This document shows positions 25,146-33,896 of a stretch of 64,000 nt of DNA, piece by piece. A model generated the notes under the pieces. That model made no database searches. It had not been told where the DNA came from and saw only the letters and a list, made by a program, of their open reading frames with translations. Every line of letters starts with the position of its first letter. The stretch's first letter is position 1. Both the position numbers and the translations under genes were made by a program. This DNA comes from Phycisphaeraceae bacterium. GTDB lineage: Bacteria > Planctomycetota > Phycisphaerae > Phycisphaerales > Zrk34. Location of the stretch: NCBI GenBank assembly GCA_028282685.1, contig JANQHK010000127.1:1-64000 (forward strand), given 5' to 3'.

Positions 25146-27233
25146 GTGACGGAGACCTCCTCTCCATCCCGCAGTGATACGACGACGCGTATCTGGGTCC
25201 TGATCGTGGAAGACGATCAATCCCATCGGCAGGTGCTCAGCGACCTGGTGCTCGGTGAGGGTTACCACCCCATGGCCTGCGGATCGGCCGCCGAAGCCCT
25301 GCGCGTGATCGACACCCGGCCGTTCGTCGTCGCCATTCTCGATCAACGCCTGCCCGATGTGTCCGGCACCGATTTGCTGCAGAAGCTGCGTCAGCGCGGC
25401 AAAGACCTGCGCGTCATCATCCACACCGGGTACGGTTCGTTTGAGTCGGCTCGAGATGCGGTGAATTTCAACGCCTTCGCCTACGTGGAGAAGCTGTCCA
25501 ATCCCGAGCAGTTGATCAGCCAGCTCCACCGCGCCGTGCAGGACCACACCGCCGAAGCCCTGCGGCGAAGTGAATCGGAATTGACGTCGGTGATGGAGCA
25601 TGCGCCGGATGTGATCTGTCGGCTCGATCGGCACGGCATCATTGAATTCATCAATCACGGCGAGCCCGGCGCCGAGTCCGAGCAGGTCGTCGGCAGCCCC
25701 GCGGAGGATTGGATCGATCCTTCGCAGCGCCTGGCGTTCCGCCGCGCCTTGGAAAGCGTGTTGATGACCGGCCGCGCCCAGGCGATCGAAATCCAATCGA
25801 CGAACTCCGGCCGATGGTATTCCTGCCACCTCGGGCCGATCCGGGAAAACGACCGGAGCGAAAGCATCATCTTCATCGCGCACGAAATCACCGATCGCAA
25901 AGCCGCTGAGATCACCCTGCGCCGGCACCAGGAAGAACTCGAACAGCGGGTACACCAGCGCACCGCCGAACTGCGACAGCGGGAGAGCCAGGAGCGCTGG
26001 TTCCATGAGAAACTAACGTGCTTGTCTCTGGTCAGTAACCGCCTGACGTCCAGCTCGACGGTAACGGAGCTTTGCCGTAATGCCGTGGAGTTGGGGTGCC
26101 AGGCCATGGACCTCGACCGCATGCGTATCTGCCTCTACGATCCGGGCGACAATCGCCTGCGCGGTACCTGGGGCATCGACGAGCAGGGCCGACTCCGTGA
26201 TGAATCCTCCTACGCCCAGCCGCTCCCCGACGAGCAGCGTCAAGGCGTGCCGGGTCATTGTTGCATTGAGCACGATGTGGAGCTGACCGATCCGGCGGGC
26301 CAACCGGTCGGCCGCGGCAGCCGCTGTACGTTCTGGATGTTCGAGGGCGATCATTTGTTCGGGCGGATTTTTGCAGACAACCTGCTGACCGGCAATCTGC
26401 TCACCGACAACCATTGCGAATTACTGAGTCTGTACGCCGGTACGCTGGCGCATCTGATTCGACGCATCCGTGCCGAAGCGCGGGCCTCGCGCCATCACGA
26501 AGCATTATCGCGGGTCTCCCGACTGGCGACGCTGGGCGAGATGGCCACGGGTTTTGCGCATGAGCTGAACCAGCCGCTCTCGGCCATCGTCAATTTCATC
26601 CAGGGTACGATCCGCCGGGTCAACAGCGGTCGGCTCGATCAGGCCGAGCTGAACCAGGTGCTGGCGCGTACCGCCGACCAGGCGCTGCGCGCCGGTAAGA
26701 TCATCCAGCGGCTTCGCGGTTTCGTTCGCCCGCAAGAGGCCGGGGGAGAGGCGGTGAACCTTCAGCAGGCCATCCATGACTCGCTGGGGCTCTTGGAAGG
26801 GCAGCTGGCCCAGGCCGGCGTTCGCACGCGGGTATCCTGTCCCGACCCCGCTCCATCGATCCGAGGCGATACCATCCAGATCGAGCAGGTCCTGATCAAC
26901 CTGATCCTCAACGCCATCGATGCCATGGACCGGACGGAACTGGCCCACCGCCTCCTGACGATTCGTGTGCTGATCCAAGGTGATCACGTGCATGTGCGAT
27001 TGACCGACCGTGGATGCGGTTTGCCCCCACAAACCACCCCGATTTTTGAACCCTTTATCTCCACCAAGCCCAATGGGATGGGGATGGGGCTTTCGATCAG
27101 CCGGTCCATCATTCAGGCCCACCGGGGTGAATTATTTGCTAAGCCCAGTCCCTCGGGCGGAGCGGAGTTTATATGCGTATTACCCATTGTGGAAAATAAA
27201 GATAAAACAGACGCCGACGAGCGCCCCGGTTGA
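25146..27233 (+). CDS. Hybrid sensor histidine kinase: receiver-PAS-GAF-like-HisKA/HATPase
   Basis: A 695-residue cytoplasmic kinase without transmembrane segments. Order: receiver domain (D66 in AILDQRLPDV, residues 15-130), PAS (about 140-250), coiled coil, a GAF-like domain (about 290-440), HisKA with H472 (ATGFAHELNQPLSAI), and HATPase (IEQVLINLILNAIDAM, DRGCGLPP, GMGMGLSISRSII). The FAHELNQPLSAIVNF box is that of FixL/DctB-type kinases. It is followed by a FixJ-type regulator, so the two form a phosphorelay pair. The PAS lacks an evident heme histidine, so oxygen sensing cannot be claimed. Confidence 0.85.
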   Translation: MTETSSPSRSDTTTRIWVLIVEDDQSHRQVLSDLVLGEGYHPMACGSAAEALRVIDTRPFVVAILDQRLPDVSGTDLLQKLRQRGKDLRVIIHTGYGSFESARDAVNFNAFAYVEKLSNPEQLISQLHRAVQDHTAEALRRSESELTSVMEHAPDVICRLDRHGIIEFINHGEPGAESEQVVGSPAEDWIDPSQRLAFRRALESVLMTGRAQAIEIQSTNSGRWYSCHLGPIRENDRSESIIFIAHEITDRKAAEITLRRHQEELEQRVHQRTAELRQRESQERWFHEKLTCLSLVSNRLTSSSTVTELCRNAVELGCQAMDLDRMRICLYDPGDNRLRGTWGIDEQGRLRDESSYAQPLPDEQRQGVPGHCCIEHDVELTDPAGQPVGRGSRCTFWMFEGDHLFGRIFADNLLTGNLLTDNHCELLSLYAGTLAHLIRRIRAEARASRHHEALSRVSRLATLGEMATGFAHELNQPLSAIVNFIQGTIRRVNSGRLDQAELNQVLARTADQALRAGKIIQRLRGFVRPQEAGGEAVNLQQAIHDSLGLLEGQLAQAGVRTRVSCPDPAPSIRGDTIQIEQVLINLILNAIDAMDRTELAHRLLTIRVLIQGDHVHVRLTDRGCGLPPQTTPIFEPFISTKPNGMGMGLSISRSIIQAHRGELFAKPSPSGGAEFICVLPIVENKDKTDADERPG

Positions 27234-27264
27234 CGCCTCCCTCGGTTTTGCCCAAAATGCAGCA

Positions 27265-27282
27265 GGAAATGACCTGATTTCC
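27265..27282. promoter_or_regulatory. Inverted repeat upstream of the FixJ-like gene
   Basis: GGAAAT and ATTTCC flank a 6-base centre (GACCTG), about 85 bases before the regulator start. This is a possible binding site for the regulator itself or another factor. Confidence 0.35.
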
Positions 27283-27367
27283 ACTAAAGATGAATACTAT
27301 TTGTTCATCCAGACGGTCCCGTGCAGTGCGGTATAGCCGCAACGCAGATTTCCAGGGGAGGCGATGC

Positions 27368-27988
27368 ATGCCCAATAAAAGACCGACCGTGTATGTAGTC
27401 GATGACGATCCGGCGATGCGCGATTCGCTGCGCTGGCTGATCGAATCGGTTGACCTTAACGTGGAAACCTACGATTCCGCACACGCGTTTCTGCAGAATT
27501 ACGATCCGTCGCAGCCCGGCTGTATCGTGCTCGACGTGCGGATGCCCGGAATGAGCGGCCTGGAAGTCCAGGAAAAAATCGCCAGCCACACACTACGCAA
27601 TCCCATCATCATCATCACCGGCTACGGCGATGTGCCCATGGCGGTTAAAGCCATCAAGTCGGGCGCCGTCGATTTCATCGAGAAACCTTTCTCCGACCAG
27701 GTGCTTCTGGATCGCATCCACAGCGCATTGGAGATCGATGAAAACGACCGCGGGCACATGGAGATGAACGCCGATCTGAAACAGCGCTACGCGCGACTGA
27801 CCCCGCGCGAACGCGAGGTGATGCACTGGGTCGTCGAAGGTTTGTCGAACAAGCAAATCGCCGCGCAACTGGGCATCAGCGAAAAAACCATCGAAGCCCA
27901 CCGCGCACGCGTCATGGACAAGATGGAAGCCGGCTCTCTGGCGGAACTGGTCCGCATGTCGGTGGTCTGTGAACCCGTCGACGAATAA
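27368..27988 (+). CDS. FixJ/NodW-family response regulator
   Basis: The 206-residue product has a receiver domain (D12-D14 acidic pocket, D56 phosphoacceptor in CIVLDVRMPG, IIITGYGDVPMAVKAIKSGAVDFIEKPF) and a LuxR-type HTH (LTPREREVMHWVVEGLSNKQIAAQLGISEKTIEAHRARVM). The VPMAVKA.K.GA.DF.EKPF pattern is diagnostic of the FixJ/TodT group. GGGAGG precedes the ATG at 27368. It should be phosphorylated by the adjacent kinase. Target genes are not evident. Confidence 0.9.
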   Translation: MPNKRPTVYVVDDDPAMRDSLRWLIESVDLNVETYDSAHAFLQNYDPSQPGCIVLDVRMPGMSGLEVQEKIASHTLRNPIIIITGYGDVPMAVKAIKSGAVDFIEKPFSDQVLLDRIHSALEIDENDRGHMEMNADLKQRYARLTPREREVMHWVVEGLSNKQIAAQLGISEKTIEAHRARVMDKMEAGSLAELVRMSVVCEPVDE

Positions 27989-27999
27989 AGCGCCGCGAC

Positions 28000-29313
28000 T
28001 CAGCGCCGTTTCGTTCGCTGTCGGACGAAGCGATCCACCTCCCGCCCGATCGCGGCCGGATCTCCGAAGTGTAGTTCAAACTCATTTCGCAGCGTCGATT
28101 CATTGAGCCGACCGGGCTTTTGCGATCGCTTATAGAAGCAGTACCGGCGCAGCGCCTGCGGTTTCTGACGGTAAAGGTAGACAAACAGCGCCCACGATTG
28201 CGCGTATGCCGAGCCGATCATCGATTCACTTTCGGTGGGCGGGGTGGCCTGGCCGACGAACGTGCTGTAATCCAACAATCCACCGTTGTCGGCTTCCTTG
28301 AGGAAGGCGGCTCGGCGGTGGGGGTTGTCCTGCATCGGTCCGAACGGCGCCGCCGGGGCGATCGTCTCGAAACTCGTGGCCAAACCCTCGGCAAACCACA
28401 TCGGATACATCACGCCGCGCTTCTGGATGCCGGTGTTGAACGCCAACTGGTGTGTCGCTTCGTGGATGGCGTGGGTGATGTTGGTCAAGCCGCGCACCTG
28501 TTTCCAGCGCGCGCGCTCTTCGGCCAGCTGGCGCTGCACCAACCGCCGGGCATTACCCAGCCGCGCCGCCAGCGCGGTGTCACCGGTCGCCTCGGCCCGG
28601 GCAGTTTGCTCGTTCAACTGCGCCATGCGCCGTTCGAGCCGGCCCACGCCCTGGGATTTCTCTTTCAGTCTGGGATCGCTCTGCACATCGAAAAACGCGA
28701 TGCGGTTGGTCCGGCTGGAATAGTATCCTCTGAACCAATCGCCTTTTTGCCTATCGATGCGGCGCGCGTAATTCATGAAATCGTCGTACCGCGCGAAAGA
28801 CAGGCAGACCAATCGTTCCCCCAGAGGCAGCGGGCGATAATCCGCCCGGCTGAGCACGCCGAGAAATCGCTTGCGCGTCAGTTCCAGCATCCGCGCACGA
28901 CTCGCCGCCCACGCCCTCGGCCGATCGTGCACCACCAGAAAATGATCCGATTCATACAAACCGAACGATGGGCCGAACTCGCGCTGCAACGCCTGGTCGC
29001 GCTGGGGTGTGTCGAGCAGGCCGTGCGCCAATGTCAGTTGCATCAGCCGGTCGTAGGCCTGCTCGTGCATCGGATCCAGATTCAGGAGAATGTGACGGTA
29101 TGCTTGGCACGCTTTTTCCCACGACTTCTGCTTCTCCAAGAAGCGCGCGGCCCCCATCACATACGCTGGATCGCTCAGCGCACGCCGACGATGCTCTTTC
29201 AAACGCGCGCCGTTAACAGGCCCTCCCTGCCCACCCGCGACGCTTTGCGCAATAACCGGTCCGGCGAGGAGTAAAGCGACCGCGAAGATTCTCGTGATGC
29301 ACAGCATGCTCAT
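28000..29313 (-). CDS. Secreted DUF1570 HExxH protein
   Basis: The 437-residue product has a signal peptide (ITRIFAVALLLAGPVIA) and a peptidase-like motif H284-EATH-288 in NITHAIHEATHQLAFNTGI, followed by a WFAEGLATSFE segment that probably provides the glutamate zinc ligand. This is the DUF1570 (gluzincin-like) pattern, common in Planctomycetota. Expected to sit outside the inner membrane. It is in the same direction as the DUF1501 and DUF1800 genes upstream of it in transcription; a hairpin separates it from them. Enzyme activity is inference. Confidence 0.8.
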   Translation of the reverse strand: MSMLCITRIFAVALLLAGPVIAQSVAGGQGGPVNGARLKEHRRRALSDPAYVMGAARFLEKQKSWEKACQAYRHILLNLDPMHEQAYDRLMQLTLAHGLLDTPQRDQALQREFGPSFGLYESDHFLVVHDRPRAWAASRARMLELTRKRFLGVLSRADYRPLPLGERLVCLSFARYDDFMNYARRIDRQKGDWFRGYYSSRTNRIAFFDVQSDPRLKEKSQGVGRLERRMAQLNEQTARAEATGDTALAARLGNARRLVQRQLAEERARWKQVRGLTNITHAIHEATHQLAFNTGIQKRGVMYPMWFAEGLATSFETIAPAAPFGPMQDNPHRRAAFLKEADNGGLLDYSTFVGQATPPTESESMIGSAYAQSWALFVYLYRQKPQALRRYCFYKRSQKPGRLNESTLRNEFELHFGDPAAIGREVDRFVRQRTKRR

Positions 29314-29323
29314 AGCATAACAA

Positions 29324-29347
29324 CGAACCGGTGAACGGGCCGGTTCG
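29324..29347 (-). terminator. Weak hairpin between DUF1501 and DUF1570 genes
   Basis: An 8-bp stem (CGAACCGG/CCGGTTCG) is followed on the minus strand by TTGTTATG, a poor T run. It may be a terminator of the DUF1501 transcript or an mRNA processing site just before the DUF1570 start at 29313. Confidence 0.4.
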
Positions 29348-29373
29348 CGCGAAAAATGATTTGTTGTGGCGGA

Positions 29374-30666
29374 TCAGATGTTCTTCGTATCCAGCACCGG
29401 GGCGGGCTTGAATTTGCCGCGGAGGATTTTTTCGCTGTCGGCCTTCATCCAATGCTCCAGCGCCGCGGCGTAGATTTGCCGGAAATCGGTGTGGTAGATC
29501 AGATCGCCCTTGTCCAACTTGCTCAGAGACGGATGCGGACCGTGCACGCCGGGCCTGACCATATCACCGATGACGAACATCGGAGCGGCCGTGCCGTGAT
29601 CGGTGCCGCGCGACGCGTTTTCCTTGACCCGTCTTCCAAACTCACTGAATGTGAGAATCAGCACGCGCTGGTGATTGCCCTGATCTTTCAGGTCACGGTA
29701 GAACGCGCGGATCGATTCGGCGTACTGCTTCAACAGGTTGGCGTGGCGATACTGCTGGCCGGCGTGGGTGTCGAACCCGCCCATCGTGGCGTAGTACACG
29801 CGCGTGGTCAGGCCGGAGCGGATCATGGCGCCGATCATCTTCAACTGCCGCGCCAGGGCGGAGCCGGGATACGAAACCTCGGCGCGTCGGGCGACCGCTT
29901 TGCGAATCTTGTCACTGGAGATCTGCGCGTCCAGGGCGGTGCGCATCAGGAACGAGGTGTTGGTTTGGTCCGGCTTCAATGCGCCGGTCGGCGACCCGCC
30001 GCGGTTGATCTTCTGATAGGTTTCGCCGAGCTCGTCGTGCAAATCCTCCCCGGCCCAGCGGAACAGCCGCGCGCTTTCAAAACTGATCGCCTTGGCGGTC
30101 TTGCCCATCGTGGCGATGGGGGCTTCGCGCCCGATGGCGATGCACCGGTCGGCCTGCGGGGAGCCGGCGCAGGTATTGTCAAAGTAGCGGCCGAGCCACC
30201 CGGTGCCCTGGCCGTTCGGCACGTCGGCGGTGTGCCAGATGTCCATGCTTTTGAAGTGCGAGCGGTTGGGATTGGGATACCCCACCCCCTGGCAGATCGC
30301 CACCACACCCTCGTCGTACAGTTCTTTCAGCGCAGCCAGGTTGCCGTGCAAACCGATGCCTTGCCCCTCATCGACCACCAGCGCATCCTGTTGCCGGACG
30401 GCCAGGGTCGGCCGATTCGTATAGTAATGACTGTCGCCGAATGGGATGACGGTGTTGAGTCCATCGTTGCCGCCGCCGAGCTGGATGACCACAAGAATGC
30501 GATCTTCCGGGACGCCGGGCTGCTGGGCCGTGGCGCGGCGGTCGCGCGGGTCGTTGATGCCGAACGCCGAACGCTGCAGAAACAACGGCAGCGTGGCCGC
30601 GGTCGAAACCATCGTCAGCCCGTTCTGCAGAAAAGCACGCCGTGTCCAGGGGTGGTGTTCGCTCAT
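29374..30666 (-). CDS. DUF1501 protein, Tat-exported
   Basis: A 430-residue protein of the DUF1501 family (sulfatase/alkaline phosphatase-like fold). The N-terminus WTRRAFLQNGLTMVSTAATLPL is a Tat signal with the twin arginine. IQLGGGNDGLNTVIPFGD, then GFDTHAGQQYRHANLL and LILTFSEFGRRVKENASRGTDHGTAAP, are the family's conserved blocks; the DHG and FSEFGR residues would form the metal site. It follows the DUF1800 gene by 10 bases, the classic pairing in Planctomycetota. Biochemical role not established. Confidence 0.93.
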   Translation of the reverse strand: MSEHHPWTRRAFLQNGLTMVSTAATLPLFLQRSAFGINDPRDRRATAQQPGVPEDRILVVIQLGGGNDGLNTVIPFGDSHYYTNRPTLAVRQQDALVVDEGQGIGLHGNLAALKELYDEGVVAICQGVGYPNPNRSHFKSMDIWHTADVPNGQGTGWLGRYFDNTCAGSPQADRCIAIGREAPIATMGKTAKAISFESARLFRWAGEDLHDELGETYQKINRGGSPTGALKPDQTNTSFLMRTALDAQISSDKIRKAVARRAEVSYPGSALARQLKMIGAMIRSGLTTRVYYATMGGFDTHAGQQYRHANLLKQYAESIRAFYRDLKDQGNHQRVLILTFSEFGRRVKENASRGTDHGTAAPMFVIGDMVRPGVHGPHPSLSKLDKGDLIYHTDFRQIYAAALEHWMKADSEKILRGKFKPAPVLDTKNI

Positions 30667-30676
30667 GAGGGACTCC

Positions 30677-32149
30677 TCAACACAACTGGTACTCGGGCAT
30701 GGCGGTGATCAACAGCAACATCGCGATGATGCTGTCGTTGGCAATTTTGTCCTTGCGATCAGTCAGAAACTGGCGCAGTTGCGCGCGTCGATTCGAATTC
30801 GCCGCCGCGCCGAGCAGCAGGTCGGTCAGGTGCGTCACGGCGGCCTCGGGGGTGCGATTCGGCAGGTCCCGCAACAGCGCCATGGCATCGTACGGCTGAG
30901 ACCGTGCCCTGTATCGGCCGCGATCGGGCCGATGCCCGGTGATCAGGTACGTTGCCAGATTTTGCCGGACGAAAAGCGTGGAGGTGTTGATCCACGCGCG
31001 GCCGCCGGGCCAACCCGCCACGTTCGGCGGATTGAAAAGATCCTGGCCCATCATCCGCAACGCATCCAGAACCGGTTTCTCTTCGTAGTCGCCCGGCTCG
31101 AGCGTGCGGATCAATTCGATCGTCAGTTCCACCGGGCTCTTGATCTTCGCCCCCATCACCGCGGCGCTGTAAAAGTGCTTGCTGGAAAACAGCGCCTTCA
31201 GCGCGGGCTTCAAATCGTAGCGGCTGCGACGGATCACCTCGGCCAGCGCAGCGATGACCTTGTCGCGATCGGACGGGGCGGGGTCGGTCAGGTCCATCAC
31301 GAAATGGTCGTACAGCTTGGCGGCGATGAATCGCGAACAGGCTGGCTGTTTCAACAACAGCGAGACAAATGAATCGCCATCGTATGCGCTGCGCGTTCCG
31401 AGAATCTGCTTGTTGCCGGTATCGTGCTGGCGCCGGTTGAAGGCGAAATCGTTGTCCCGACGGGTGTAGCCGGTCAGGGCGCGGGCGCCTTCCTTGATAT
31501 CGTTTTCGGTGTAATGGCCGACGCCCAGCGTGAACAGCTCCATCAGTTCACGGGCCAGATTTTCGTTGGGACGGCCCTTCCGGTTGCGGTCGTTATTGAG
31601 GAAGATGAGCATCGCCGGATCGTGCACGATCCCTTTGGCCAGGGCGGCGAATTGCATGGCGTGTTTGCGGAAGAATTCGTTCTGCTTGTGCAGCAGATAG
31701 CTGTCTTTCACGCCGCGGTAATTCACCGCGAAATGTCCCTGCCACAGCAGGACCAGTTTTTCCTCGAGGGGGCGCGGCGATTCGGCCAGGCGCCGCAGCC
31801 ACCAGCGCTGCAACAGACGGGCCTGCTTGCGATCCTCGCGGTCGGACTGCTGCCGGATTTTCTTCAAGCGTTCGAGTTCTTCGGCGTCGTTGTCTTTTCT
31901 TGCCTGACGCCAGGCCGCGCGTTCTTCGGCGGTGGGAGGGCGTTTGAGGTCGGCATCGAATGTCTCTTGCGGCGCATCCCAATCAATCCGCGAGTACTCC
32001 ACGAGATGGTCCACCGCACCGTCGATACCCTGGCGTTGGAGCATGGCAACCTGCTCGGCACGACCCCCGAACCCGGCGCGTCGCAGCAGGTGTTGTGCTT
32101 CGGTGAAACCGAATTGTTCATCGTTGATTGGTTGAAGGATCCGATTCAT
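30677..32149 (-). CDS. DUF1800 protein
   Basis: The 490-residue product fits DUF1800: AQHLLRRAGFGG near the start, then WWLRRLAESPRPLEEKLVLLWQGHFAV, NENLARELMELFTLGVGHYTENDIKEGARALTGY, and FNPPNVAGWPGGRAWINTSTL. The ATG at 32149 matches the family start and has GAAGGCGAC upstream; a longer in-frame reading from 32269 has no similarity. It is the first gene of a two-gene unit with DUF1501. Function unknown, probably at the cell envelope. Confidence 0.92.
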   Translation of the reverse strand: MNRILQPINDEQFGFTEAQHLLRRAGFGGRAEQVAMLQRQGIDGAVDHLVEYSRIDWDAPQETFDADLKRPPTAEERAAWRQARKDNDAEELERLKKIRQQSDREDRKQARLLQRWWLRRLAESPRPLEEKLVLLWQGHFAVNYRGVKDSYLLHKQNEFFRKHAMQFAALAKGIVHDPAMLIFLNNDRNRKGRPNENLARELMELFTLGVGHYTENDIKEGARALTGYTRRDNDFAFNRRQHDTGNKQILGTRSAYDGDSFVSLLLKQPACSRFIAAKLYDHFVMDLTDPAPSDRDKVIAALAEVIRRSRYDLKPALKALFSSKHFYSAAVMGAKIKSPVELTIELIRTLEPGDYEEKPVLDALRMMGQDLFNPPNVAGWPGGRAWINTSTLFVRQNLATYLITGHRPDRGRYRARSQPYDAMALLRDLPNRTPEAAVTHLTDLLLGAAANSNRRAQLRQFLTDRKDKIANDSIIAMLLLITAMPEYQLC

Positions 32150-32262
32150 CGTGTCGCCTTCATCGGTTGAATAACGCGCTGGGTAGAAGTAAAACGTCCG
32201 ATTGATCGGTCTATTGCGGCATCTAAATATCATAGCCATTCTCCCGATTCGAGCGATGGAAT

Positions 32263-32291
32263 TTGACAATTTTGGTATGATCGCCTATTAA
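32263..32291 (+). promoter_or_regulatory. Strong sigma70-like promoter for the XRE gene
   Basis: A consensus TTGACA and TATTAA separated by exactly 17 bases. Transcription from about 32298 gives a leader of about 125 bases before the GTG at 32425. The element also lies in the upstream region of the divergent DUF1800 gene. Confidence 0.7.
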
Positions 32292-32344
32292 CTATTCGCA
32301 TGCGTATATTGCTTTTTCGTTGTAATGACAGGTAGTTACGGGGG

Positions 32345-32378
32345 CCGCGAATCCAAGAACGATCGCGGTTTTCTTTTT
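32345..32378 (+). terminator. Attenuator-like hairpin in the XRE leader
   Basis: A 6-bp stem (CCGCGA/TCGCGG) with a 12-base loop is followed by TTTTCTTTTTC. It lies inside the transcribed leader, so it could cause premature termination before the XRE gene. Confidence 0.5.
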
Positions 32379-32424
32379 CTACCAAACCTGCCGGTTTTGT
32401 TTATCCGGAAAAAGGAGATGCCAG

Positions 32425-32880
32425 GTGCCGAATTTGATGACTGTGCTCAAACAGGAGATCCGACGATTGGCGCGCAGCGAAGCGCGCAGCGAAACCGGGG
32501 TGCTCAAGCGTAGCAGCGCGCAGCACCGTCGCGATATTGCCGCGCTGAAACGCGAGGTGGCACAGCTTCAGAAGAAGGTGGCGTTCCTTGAAAGGCAGGA
32601 GCGTCAGCGCGTCAGCCGGCCGGCCAACCAAGTCAGCGAAGCGCAGGCCGATTCCGTGCGTTTCTCCGCCGCTTGGCTGCGCAAGCACCGGACCAAGCTC
32701 GGGCTCTCGGCGCACGATTATGCCAAACTCGCCGGCGTCAGTGCCCAGTCGATTTACCACTGGGAACAGGAAAAGAGTCGGCCTCGCCAGTCCCAGGTCG
32801 CCGCGCTGGCTGCGATACGAGGTCTGGGCAAGCGCGAAGCGCTGCAACGCCTGGAAGTGCTCGAAGGCCAGAGTGCTTGA
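32425..32880 (+). CDS. XRE-family HTH protein with N-terminal coiled coil
   Basis: The 151-residue product starts MPNLMTVLKQEIRRLARSEA (GTG start preceded by GGAG). A charged coiled coil spans residues 25-65 (DIAALKREVAQLQKKVAFLE). An XRE-type helix-turn-helix lies at 78-125 (LRKHRTKLGLSAHDYAKLAG VSAQSIYHWEQEKSRP), then a short helical tail. This MPNLMTVLK...HTH arrangement recurs in Planctomycetota and Proteobacteria. Its targets are unknown. It has its own promoter, leader hairpin and terminator. Confidence 0.82.
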   Translation: MPNLMTVLKQEIRRLARSEARSETGVLKRSSAQHRRDIAALKREVAQLQKKVAFLERQERQRVSRPANQVSEAQADSVRFSAAWLRKHRTKLGLSAHDYAKLAGVSAQSIYHWEQEKSRPRQSQVAALAAIRGLGKREALQRLEVLEGQSA

Positions 32881-32905
32881 TCGATTGGATTTTCGCCGAT
32901 CATAT

Positions 32906-32938
32906 AAAACACCCCTGCGATGGCAGGGGTGTTTTTTC
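32906..32938. terminator. Bidirectional terminator between XRE and mscS genes
   Basis: A stem of at least 10 bp (ACACCCCTGC/GCAGGGGTGT) with GATG loop has A runs before and T runs after. It can terminate both converging transcripts. Confidence 0.9.
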
Positions 32939-32960
32939 GTATCGTGTGATGATTGTTGAT

Positions 32961-33806
32961 TTATACCAGCGCCTTGTCCAGGTGCACGTCCATCTGCGGG
33001 AACGGAATGCCGATGTCGGCCTGGTCCAGGGCCAGCTTGACGGCGCGTGTCAGTCGTTCTCGCACGGCCCAGTAATCGTCCGTCGCCGACCAGACGCGCA
33101 CCGCCCAATTCACCGAGGAATCGGCCAGTTCCGCGAGATAGATCACCGGCTCCGGTTCGCAGAGCACGCCTTCGATACCCTGCACGGCCTCGGTGAGCAC
33201 CTGGCGCGTTCGGTCCATATCCGCCGGATATTCCACGCCGACCGCCACATCCACGCGGCGCGTGTCGTGGTGGGTGATGTTTTGGATCGTGGAGCCGAAT
33301 ATCGACCCGTTGGGAACGATGATGCGCCGGTTGTCGGGCGTATCCAGCGTGGTGCTGATCAGATCGATCTCGAAGACTTTTCCGGTTTCGCCCGCGATGG
33401 TGACTACATCCTCGACCTTGAACGGCCGAAAGACCAGCAGCATGACACCGGCGGCGAAGTTACTCAGCGTACCCTGGAAGGCCAGTCCGACCGCCAGTGC
33501 CCCGCCGCCGATGACCGCAGCGAAGCCGGTTGTCTGCACGCCGAAGTAACTGAGGATCGACAGCAGCGCCAGAATGAGCACCACCCAGCGCGTGATCTTT
33601 CCCAGGAAACGCGCCAGCATGATGTCCACCTTCGAGCGTTCGCATCCGCGCCGAACCAGCGCCCCGGCCCATCCCGCCACGATGAAGGCCACGATCAGCA
33701 TTACCAGCGCGGCCACGGCAGGGACGGCGTAGGTTTCAATCAGTCGCAAGGCCCGATCGGATACCTGCATTGCGCCTTCGGGGTTCGCCTTAGCGAGTGT
33801 GAGCAT
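32961..33806 (-). CDS. mscS: MscS-type small-conductance mechanosensitive channel
   Basis: A 281-residue channel with three transmembrane helices (about 28-50, 70-92, 95-125). The third carries the Gly/Ala-rich pore pattern AAVIGGGALAVGLAFQGTLSNFAAGVMLLVFRPF. The cytoplasmic beta and alpha/beta domains follow (VEDVVTIAGETGKVFEIDLISTTLDTPDNRRIIVPNGSIFG). It releases solutes on hypo-osmotic shock. AGGAGAG precedes the ATG. Length and layout are those of E. coli MscS (286 residues). Confidence 0.95.
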   Translation of the reverse strand: MLTLAKANPEGAMQVSDRALRLIETYAVPAVAALVMLIVAFIVAGWAGALVRRGCERSKVDIMLARFLGKITRWVVLILALLSILSYFGVQTTGFAAVIGGGALAVGLAFQGTLSNFAAGVMLLVFRPFKVEDVVTIAGETGKVFEIDLISTTLDTPDNRRIIVPNGSIFGSTIQNITHHDTRRVDVAVGVEYPADMDRTRQVLTEAVQGIEGVLCEPEPVIYLAELADSSVNWAVRVWSATDDYWAVRERLTRAVKLALDQADIGIPFPQMDVHLDKALV

Positions 33807-33836
33807 GGAGTTCTCTCCTGTGGTTGGTGTTATGTG

Positions 33837-33871
33837 AAAACCGGCGCGACGGTGTGTTCCGCCGCGCCGGT
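33837..33871 (-). terminator. Terminator of the DUF11 lipoprotein gene
   Basis: A 13-bp stem with one mismatch (ACCGGCGCGACGG / CCGCCGCGCCGGT, 6-base loop) ends in TTTT on the minus strand. It separates the lipoprotein gene from mscS. Confidence 0.85.
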
Positions 33872-33896
33872 GAGGTTGTGTCTTACGTTACCGACT

